Assembly: GCF_004193775.1 (NCBI RefSeq)
Contig: NC_041005.1
Span: 14,169,865-14,233,864, forward strand
Direction: 5' to 3'
Source of the DNA: Glycine soja
Taxonomy: Eukaryota; Streptophyta; Magnoliopsida; Fabales; Fabaceae
DNA: 64,000 nucleotides
Positions 55,515-64,000 of the stretch are shown in pieces. Within the stretch, counting starts at the first letter, position 1. Each line of letters starts with the position of its first letter. Position numbers and translations under genes: made by a program. Below the pieces are notes generated by a model. That model saw nothing but the letters and a program-made list of their open reading frames with translations. It did no database searches and was not told the DNA's origin.

Positions 55515-56040
55515 AGGAAGGAGTGATGTGATTAGATAAATCGTGGCTATACTGGAGGTTGCTACTAGATTGTAAAAATAAAGCATCCTAGTTATATAAT
55601 TTTCAAAAATCTAATAAAAAGGATTGTTGCAACTAAAAACTATCACTATGTTTAAATTAATTATTTTTAAGATTTAAAACACTAACAATATTTATATCAA
55701 ATTAATGGATGAACTATTTGTTGCAAATTTAATAGACAAAAATACAAACTTTAAAAGATAAAAGACCAATATAAGAGTTACTAAAACATAAACAATCAAA
55801 AAGATATTTTACTCTTTATCTAAAAAGGAAGGTAATTGAATTTAAGATACAAGTAATATATTCCTGTATAAATATAGGTGGCAATGACGAGACAATATTG
55901 TAGAGGTTTTTTTTTCTTTTTCATTTTATCGGTTTTCCTCCCAGAAAACAGTGCAATGCACGAATTGCATTTTTGTTTCTCAAAATTGATCGAGTTCTAA
56001 CTCTTGTTGATGTACACAATGGTGGAGGGGAGAAGAAAGA
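55515..56040. repeat. Direct repeat, copy A
   Basis: Diverged copy of 60292-61050 in the same orientation. Shared phrases include GCTACTAGATTGTAAAAAT, TCTAATAAAAAGGATTGT, GGATGAACTATTTGTT, and GGTGGAGGGGAGAAGAAAGA at the end. Identity is roughly 75-80% by eye. No ORF. Confidence 0.8.
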
Positions 56041-57500
56041 CCACAAAATCTTTTTATACGGTAAGTTAAATTATAATTTTGATTTTTTTAAAATTTTAAA
56101 TTTATGACATTTTTAAATTAAGATATTTATTCTTGTTGTTATAGAATAAGTAATCTTAATCTTTTTGTCAGTTACTAGTTGATCATCTAAAGTCAAGAAT
56201 TTACTTTGATGTAACATATTAATAATTACATGATACTTGATAAAAGATTAAATAAAGTAAAAAATAAAAAAATCTTAGTAAAAGTTGAACTAATAATCTT
56301 TTATTCAAAGATACAGGGTCATAAACGACTAAGACATTTGTTATATTTAGTTAATTTTTTTAAACATTATTTTTTATATATCATTAAAAAAAATTATTAA
56401 TTTTTTCAAATTATAAAAAAATTAAATTAAAAAATATTTAATTTATAAATATTTTTAATTTAATTTTATATTATTTTATATATTTTTACTTTGAATAGTT
56501 TACGTATTTTATTTTGATTTATTCAATTTATTATTAAATTTCATTAATTAATATATAAATTATTTACGTAAATTATTTTGTAAATTGATTTAATATACAA
56601 ATTGTTTTTACTCTAATTATATAAATCAATATAATTATATCAATCTGTATGTAAATTATACAAATTACATAAAAACTAAAATAAATTTTTTTATTCTAAT
56701 TATATAAATTAATAGTATTTAATATTTATTTTTTTAGAAATCTTACATGCTATTATTTTCATTTTAACTATAAAAAATTGTTTAATAAATAAATTTTTAA
56801 TACCAATTATATAAAGCTAGCAAATTACATAAATTAATATGTTAATTATTAATATAAATTATTTGCGTAATTCATAAAAATTATGTAAACTTATTTATAT
56901 ATGTATATATAATAAAAAATTATTTTTATTTGAAAAAGTAATAAATTATTAATTTTATAATTTTATAGATTTTTTAAATATTATTTTAAATTTATGTAAT
57001 TTTTATAAATTACATAAAAAGATTTTTTAAATAATGTATATATTGGTTTATGTAATTTTTTTCAAATTAAAGTAAAATAAAATTTTTAGAGATGATAATT
57101 TATTAATATATATTGAAATAAAATTTTAAATAATAAAAATAAATACATGTATAATTATATATTAAATATTTTATTTAATTTATAAATTTTATAATTCAAA
57201 AAAATTAATAATTCTTGACTAATAATACATATAAAATAATTTGTATAAAAATAATTAAACAAAACAAGTATTTTAGTGATTTATTACATTGTCTTTTATT
57301 AAATAAAAAATTATAAGTTCAACTGCTACTAGGTGCTTTTTTCCCCTAATTTTCTTTTAAAATTAATAAACAAAAAGAAAAATGGATGAAAGGAAAAATC
57401 GTTATTATTAGTGATTATGAATTGAGATGTTGATGTGTTTATCCTATATGTTGTGATTAAAAATTAAAAAAAAAATACAAACAGGATGCTACTAACGTTG
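56041..57500. other. Very AT-rich DNA, no gene
   Basis: About 1.4 kb made almost only of A and T, with many AAATTA and TTTATA words. No coding capacity or clear repeat unit. It could act as a matrix-attachment type region, but nothing in the sequence proves this. Confidence 0.6.
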
Positions 57501-59935
57501 GTGATGATGGTGGTTTTGCTCATAATATCCAGGTTCCTACCTGCTACTTTTGGTTTTAGTGACCTATGATTTTCTTGCTTGCATTTAGCTGAGTTATTTA
57601 TGTTATTTGTCAAAGCACCCAGCTTTTCTCTTCAACACTTCGCCATTCAAAGGTAACCAACCACCCACACGCACACTCTCTTATTCTCTATCTTTTTCTC
57701 TTTCTTGAATTTGTACTCTTTCTGAGTAGACCATTCGTTTCAAGGTATTTTCATTCTGTTAAGGATGCTTTGTCTTGGTGTACGGATCTTGATTCGAGCT
57801 GCATTACTTCTTTAATCATTGTGGAACCAATTCACAATCTTTTATGGTTTCGAACAAAATCAGGAATGTTAAAAAAGATGAGGCCCTTAATTGAGTATCA
57901 TGATATAACATTAGGCGATTCTTATGCACTGTTGTTTGATTGTTATTATCTTATGAATGTAGATCTGGTGTTTGAAGAACAGGTATGAGCAAGATGTCCA
58001 CTCCCTCATGTAAGTAATCCTTGCTTTAAGGATGCATTTGTTTTAGCTTTGAAAAAGCAATTTTGCGATGGTGGTTTTTTAGAACCTGTTATTTAATATC
58101 TACTATATCATATTTAACAATGTTTAATATATAGCTCATAAAAATCTGTGAAATTAACAAATTTCTTCAGTTTAACTGTGTACATGATTTATCTAGGCTG
58201 CACCCATCAACGGAAAGTAATCCTTTAATAACAACAACGTCAAATCATGCTTTTGTGTTTTGATAATTCAAAAGAAGAAAAGAAACGGTACCCAAAACTC
58301 TAAAACAAAAGAAGGTCTACCAAATCTTTCTTGCTTGTTGTAACTCCAAAATTGAAAACAAATTCTTAGAGAAGTTTAACTATAGATTTTCTTAGTCATT
58401 TTAATGTAGATTACTCATTTCTGAACTTATAACAATTGAACTCTAGGCTTCATTTATTTATTTTTTTATAAATATTTAAATAGTCTTTATAACAAAGACA
58501 TATGATTCAAGTTGTAGTTGCTGCGATGCACGAACAAGAGAAAGTTGTATTATGTTAATATTTATATAGCTAGCCATTTAACTAGGAGGAAGGCAATTAA
58601 GGATGATTTTGAAGGCAAACATTTGAATTAACATGACTTGATTTGTAGAGAAATGCAGACTTTCAAAACTTGTCACTATTTACATTTGTGAAGATAGTGT
58701 GTAAGTTCAAGGACCATGACACCACCATTCTCGATTAGTCATATATTTCTAAAAATTTACTTAGTTTTATATATTTTGGCTATTTTACTTTATAAATTTC
58801 TATGGTTTTCACAGAATTTTTAATTACAATCTTATAATTTAAAATAAAAATGCTTTAAATATGTTTTTAATTTTAAAAATATGATGCCTTTTCAATCTAG
58901 TACTTATCTATATTTATTTATTTAGTCTAAAACGATAAAAAAAAAATCATGGGCTTTTAATTCCTAATAAGTAGCTATTGGTGCATGATCATACATGGAA
59001 TTATATTAGTTTTGAAAAGAAAGGCCATTTATCTTTAATTCAGCCCATTTTGCAAGTTATATATGTTGTTGCTTAGTATGTTTCATTTCTTTTTTCAGTT
59101 GAATTTTTGATTTATTGTGTGCAAATCACAGTTTTCTTGGAGTTGAGGTCGGTTAAAATCTCTGTTTTATTTTTATTTTTTTTGTCTGTTAGCAAATACG
59201 TACCGCTTCATTATTTAATTGGAGTCATTTCTATGGGAAACTTCTTTGAAAGCTTAAATTAAATTAAGTAAATAGCATTGACACTATGGTGCATGTATGA
59301 CATTATACATTTCGGTGATTATGAAGCGAGGCTGATATGTGAATTTGGTTGCAGCTTTCAACATAAACTGGGAGATTGCTTCTTAATTTCTTGTATATCT
59401 GCAACTTTGCTTATTCTGCAAATAATCGCCTTTACTTTCATTGCACAGAATACTCCCGTTAGTGCGGGTTTCTATACCTCATTGAAATATGCAAATGAGT
59501 GTGTAGTATAGAATTGTATAACCACAATCATTTTCGAGATTAATTTCACTAGCTTGTATTTAATGTTGGGTAGATGAATTACTTAGTTCATATATGTAAG
59601 TAGGTGTTTTAATATGTAAAAGTACATTTTCCTGAACATTTAACATCTTGTCATCATAATTTAATTTGCAGATCTAAAAATGAGAAAATTGGGGGTCATG
59701 GCAAGTTCACCTCCTATACCCCGGCATGCATGCCCCACCACGACAGCCTCTTCATTTGAAATAATAATTTTTCTTTAACGATTACATGTAGGCATGCATA
59801 TGCTATTTAGACATGGTTTTACACTATTTGTAGCTTGAAAATCGATGTGTTTTCTGTGTTTGGCGGTGTTTATTTGCAGTAGCTAGCTAGTCGCTCATGC
59901 TTGCATTTTTAAAAAAGAAAAAAGAAAGAAACTAT
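57501..59935. other. No confirmed gene; two unrecognised open stretches
   Basis: An open stretch at 57744-57985 lies between a possible AG/GT pair and reads SSCITSLIIVEPIHNLLWF, but matches nothing I know. Another at 59278-59511 includes a hydrophobic run (FLISCISATLLILQIIAFTF) that would suit a membrane segment. Neither has a clear gene context. Confidence 0.3.
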
Positions 59936-60110
59936 AATAGATAGCGCTTTCTAAAACAAGCGCTATTTATGTTTTAATAGAATCTAGTCGCTCATGCTTG
60001 AACTTATAGACAACACCTTTAGCAAAGATATCGCATGCAAGCATGCTTTTCAAAAGCGCTATCTATTTCGAAAAAGAAGCGCAATCTACGACCTTTTTTG
60101 GCATAGTATA
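59936..60110. repeat. Small inverted-repeat element (MITE-like)
   Basis: ATAGATAGCGCTTT at about 59939-59952 is complementary to AAAAGCGCTATCTAT at about 60052-60066. Inner and outer copies of GCGCTAT and AGCGC follow, and AAGCGCAATCTACGACC at 60080-60096 repeats a phrase of the CACTA left end (13282-13298). Probably a remnant of a small CACTA-related element. Confidence 0.5.
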
Positions 60111-60291
60111 ATTAGAAGAGATTTTGTGACTCAAAGTTCAAGTTGATGCAAAAGCTACTTTTAATTGCTTCAATTGGACTAGTCCAAAATTAAAAATCAT
60201 GTTTCTAACATTCACCCAAACATCTCGATAAATACAAAAATCGTGTTACTCATTCAAAACTCAAATTTGAAGTTCCAAATATGTCTTTAAA

Positions 60292-61050
60292 AAAGGAGTG
60301 GTGTGGTCAAATGAACCTTGACAGTGGAAGCTGCTACTAGATTGTAAAAATGAAGCTTTTTAGGGTTTATAATTTTCAAAATCTAATAAAAAGGATTGTG
60401 ATTATTAAAAATTGTTGCTATATTTTAATTAATTATTTCAAAATTTAAAACCCCAACAACATTAATATCAAATTAACGGATGAACTATTTGTTACAAATT
60501 AAATGAACAAAAATGCAAATTTTAAAAAATAAAGGACCAAAGCAAGAGTTACTAAAAACATAAAGAATTAAAAAGATATTGTAGCTTTTATATAAAAAAG
60601 AAAGATAATTGAATTAAAGATAAAAGTAATATATATATTACTATTAATATACGTGGCAATAACAGGACAATATTCTAGGAATTTTTTTTCATTTTAATCT
60701 TTTTTCTTTTTTTCGCTTTTTCTCCAAAAAAACGGCGCAATGCATGGGTAGCTTTCTAGTTATACATAAGGTGACAAATAATATTAACTTTCATATTTTT
60801 TTTTTGACTGATATTAACTTTCATATTTAAATTAGAATAAGTCATCATTTTCATTCCTAAAATATCATCATATCTCCTAAATAGTCTTTAAAGTAAATAA
60901 ATTATATATGTAATCCCTCAGATGTTAAAAATCATTCTAAATAATTTCTCAAATATTGAATATTGGGTCCTGATTGCCTTTTTGTTTCTGAAAATTGGGT
61001 TTTGATTCTTGTTGACGTACGTGATGGTGGTGGAGGGGAGAAGAAAGACA
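60292..61050. repeat. Direct repeat, copy B, with extra internal segment
   Basis: Matches copy A (55515-56040), but carries about 225 extra bases at roughly 60743-60967. Just at the start of the extra segment is GCGCAATGCATGGGTAGCTT, followed by CTAGT (60756-60760), which resembles a decayed Helitron 3' end (hairpin plus CTAGT). If so, the Helitron end and the copy junction coincide. Confidence 0.65.
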
Positions 61051-62034
61051 AGAGAAACTTTTTATTTTTTAAAATTATAATAAATAAACAGGTGACTATA
61101 AACAATCACTTTCTTAAAATTATATTTATTTTATTATATTTTGAAATTAAAAATAAATAATAAAATAGTTGTGATTTTTAACCTTCACTATTTGTAAATT
61201 TAAGCCATCAAAACTTATAACTTAAGGGAGGGAGTCTAACTCAATTAGATGAAAATAATTATATTGATAGGTATTTTAAAATTAAGAGATTTGATTAAAC
61301 TTTTTAAAAATTAAAAGACTTAATTAAACATTTCTAAATAATGAAAGAATTAAATCAGTAATTAAGTCTTACTGTTATTAATTTCTTAAAAGGAAAAGGT
61401 CTTTAAATGGGTCTAAATTGTAAGATACACCTCAAAACAACTGTATGAAAAATAGAAAAATATATCCACATAAATGCATAAGAAAATTTCTCCGAACTAA
61501 ATGATGGAGATTGAGTGGTGGAAAAGCCTATGAGAAGAGGACAAAGTCAATTAGTCAATTCTGCGCTCCGACATGCCAACTAATTAGGATATTTTTAATG
61601 ACCAAAATTTAAAATACTCATTAGAGTATTTTAGAGCATATTAAATTATTTTTTATTTTTAAAAAACCTTACAAATTAATAAGTTATTTATATAAGATAT
61701 TTATGTGAAAACTTAAAAAACCAACAATACCAACTAGACTTACTCTAACAAAAAAAAAATATATATATATATATATATATTATCCTAAGAAATTAATCAA
61801 ATATCTTTTCAATGGAGATGACCTAAGAGAAATTAAGTTGAAGTAACATTTGGTGAAAGACTTTGAACAATGACGGGTCAATGCTCAATACTTCCAAAAT
61901 CTATTGTTTCTCTAACGCGTTTTATAATGCCCACTCTACTCTTTGGAATTTCCAAGAAACTATTTAAATATAACTTCCTTTACTCTGCTTGAAGAAGTTC
62001 AACTCTTGCATTGCTATCACCCTTTTCGTTCAAC
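61051..62034 (+). promoter_or_regulatory. Upstream region of Derlin-1
   Basis: AT-rich DNA without genes. A (TA)11 tract lies at 61759-61780. A TATA-like TATTTAAATATAAC at 61961-61974 is about 65 bases upstream of the Derlin-1 ATG, a suitable distance for the core promoter with a short leader. No other regulatory site was identified. Confidence 0.45.
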
Positions 62035-64000
62035 ATGTCTACACCAGCAGAGTACTCTCTCTTTCTCCCTCTTTCATTTTATCTTTCTCCTAATAAAACA
62101 CAAACATGAAAAATTTAAAATTGCAATTGATCATATAACTTACATATAGAATTTCCTTTTATGTTTACAATATACATGGTCAACTACTATATGCTTTTTT
62201 ATTAAGTTTTTGTTCAGATACTAAAAATTTCATCATAATCATCTTAATTATGCATAAATTTTCTTTCACATATACGTAATGATATTTTTATCCATGATGG
62301 TTATGTGGCTGTAACTAATAAAAATGTTACATTTGCAAGAAATTTGAGCTTAGTTGTATATTATAATACTAACAAAGTAATATTGGTATCAAATACTTCT
62401 GAGTAAATTAATTTTGATAAGTTTTCCTAGACAAATGATTAAAATTTTCTATGCCGTTTCAGATACTACCGGTCTCTACCACCTGTGAGCAAGGCCTATG
62501 GAGTGGCCTGTTTAATGACTACTGCTGCATTTTATCTGCAATTCTATGATGCATGGAACATAGCACTTGATTATGGCTCAGTGTTTAAACGCCTTCAAGT
62601 TAGTAATCCAAAAACTGCTCTAAATTATGATCCATAGCAATATAAATGTTTATTCTCACAAAGAAAAAAGTCATAAATAGTTGTGCGTTAATCCATACCA
62701 TTTAATTAGAGTCATTCTAGTTAAGTAAGACAACTTTCACATTCTCAACAATCACTAAAGAAGAAAATAAAAGAAATATTGCATCATATTTCACATTCCC
62801 AACAGTCAACTTTCACATTCTAGTTAAGTTAGTTTTAATTTAAAGGAGTTTGATTCATCATATTAATGTTACCTCCTTGGTTGAATTTTTTAGTTTTAAC
62901 TTTTAAGTACATAGTCAAATAAAGAAGAACAAGAGCCACTTGGATAAATTTTTCAACAAATTTTTTTTTTTTTTATATTTGTTGTAGGTTTGGAGGCTTA
63001 TCACAAATTTCTTCTTTCTTGGCCCGTTTTCATTTCCATTTGCAATCCGTCTGATAATAATGTAAGCAACTCATAAAAAAACTTACATCTCATTCTGCTT
63101 TTCCCTTTGAGAAATAATGATCACAACCATGCTATATCCTCCTTTAATCCCTCATATTGTAAGATAGTTTCAATTTTTCTGTTGTTTGTAATTGTTTGAA
63201 TTTTGAACTTCGTAGAGCAAAATATGGTGTTTCATTGGAAAGAGGGCCCTTTGACAATAGAACTGCGGATTATGTTTGGATGTTCATTTTTGGTGCACTC
63301 TCACTTCTGGTATGTGCAAAGAGTTACTGTTTATATATAACTTTTCATCTGTTGAGTTTCGGTAGGAGAAATGAAATATGCTTATGGCTTGTTTCGATAC
63401 AAGTTAATAGAGCTTCTCTACTATAAATATGGAGTTTTTCTTTTTCCAGTAGAAAACCTCTAAAAAGCTTTTTTAACTTTGTATAAAAAATAAAAAAAAT
63501 ACATGCATTATCTAAACATATGTCTCGTTATTAATAAAATAGTGATAGAGACTATTTAAAAGAAAATCAAATTTATGATAATTAGAACCGATAAGAAAAA
63601 TTGAGATCTAATAGAACTGACTTAGGATATTATTTAGGCTCATTTCTTCGGGAATAATTTATAATATAGTTTAATAAAACAATTAAGCGCAAATATACTT
63701 AAAGAAAATAAAAATACTAGAATCAAGCATAAATTGACATCAGTTTTGGGAAGTTTATTAATGAACAGCATTAATCAGAATAGTTTACTCCTAGTTAAAC
63801 ATATATTAGGGACTGACATTTTTATCCTCCTCTAAGGTGATTGCAGCTGTGCCATTTTTTTGGTATCCATTCATGGGAATTTCCTTAGTTTTCATGCTCG
63901 TCTATGTTTGGAGCCGCGAGTTTCCAAATGCACGAATCAACATTTATGGTGTTGTATCATTGAAGGTATAAATTCCAATGAATTTTCTTTGCTAATGTCG
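62035..64000 (+). CDS. DER1: Derlin-1 (ER-associated degradation protein), 5' part of gene
   Basis: Five exons can be built with standard GT-AG junctions: 62035-62051, 62463-62598, 62988-63061, 63216-63309 and 63837-63965. Together they give 450 bases, 150 codons in one frame without stops. The product starts MSTPAEYYRSLPPVSKAYG and contains VWRLITNFFFLGPFSFPFA, KYGVSLERGPFDNRTADYVW and LVYVWSREFPNARINIYG, which match plant Derlin-1. Derlins are rhomboid-like ER membrane proteins without the protease site that help move misfolded proteins out for degradation. Hydrophobic segments (ACLMTTAAFYLQFY, MFIFGALSLLVIAAVPFF) fit membrane helices. The last donor (GTATAA at 63966) leads to an intron that runs off the window. 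The C-terminal part, about 100 residues in relatives, lies outside. Its frame is intact and it is the only clearly functional gene. Confidence 0.9.

Noticed and set aside
57770..57988. Host gene exon between the AT-rich region and Derlin-1
   Set aside because: Open for only about 75 codons and no family recognised; the splice-like borders alone are not enough. It is mentioned only as an unrecognised stretch.
1..64000. tRNA, rRNA or other structural RNA genes
   Set aside because: No cloverleaf or conserved rRNA sequence was seen on either strand; only SINE B-box and primer binding sites resemble tRNA parts.

Overview
The window is nuclear DNA from a dicot plant. Several repeats in it are ones I associate with soybean (Glycine) and its relatives: the TAATCGATTACC palindrome, the GCTAAGCG motif and the ACATCGGTT motif. 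That species guess rests on recall, not on a search. Almost all of the 64 kb is transposable-element DNA, much of it nested. The one ordinary host gene I can support is the 5' part of a Derlin-1 gene at the right edge (62035 to the window end, + strand).

Layout. 1-1748: the end of an ACATCGGTT dyad array, then AT-rich DNA. 1749-12670: an Athila-like Ty3/gypsy element (tRNA-Asp primer site; broken gag, PR, RT, RH and INT). Its RT is split by a 904-bp hAT element that itself carries about 200 bp of LTR-like sequence, and its 3' LTR is cut short against a short NOT4-like exon. 13267-38047: a probable 24.8-kb CACTA element with decayed transposase genes (Transposase_21 type, and an En/Spm-type protein with a Ulp1-like cysteine protease domain). 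It holds pieces of host genes: cytosolic fructose-1,6-bisphosphatase, a MAG2/RINT1-like protein, a SKIP11-like F-box/kelch protein, the acetolactate synthase regulatory subunit, and perhaps a PPR protein. Nested inside it are two solo LTRs (24740-26516 and 36249-37827), two SINEs and a copia gag fragment. 38073-40588: a third solo LTR. 40989-51000: a complete LTR element (TSD CTTAT) with gag, PR and a third ORF but no RT, RNase H or integrase. Between PR and ORF3 it carries a dense array of GCTAAGCG hairpins. 51237-51557: one end of another CACTA element. 52343-55200: an internally deleted gypsy element (TSD AGATC, Met primer site). 55515-61050: AT-rich DNA with two direct copies of a roughly 0.5-kb sequence. 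62035-63965: Derlin-1 exons 1-5.

The most unusual signals are structural. The solo LTR at 36249-37827 has eight consecutive potential hairpins in two series. Within a series the loop is constant but the stems differ and still pair, which looks like covariation for RNA structure. The RT-less element has about 50 copies of a dyad-symmetric GCTAAGCG core, mostly as pairs that can form 12-bp hairpins. The CACTA element has gathered at least four unrelated gene fragments in both orientations.

The nested order can be read in part from target-site duplications, all found by eye: solo LTR in transposase (GTAGG), solo LTR in CACTA end (AGTAT), solo LTR beside CACTA (CAAGT), RT-less element (CTTAT), deleted gypsy (AGATC), hAT in RT (8 bp, one mismatch), and SINE (15 bp). 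Apart from Derlin-1, none of the coding sequences looks able to make a full-length protein.
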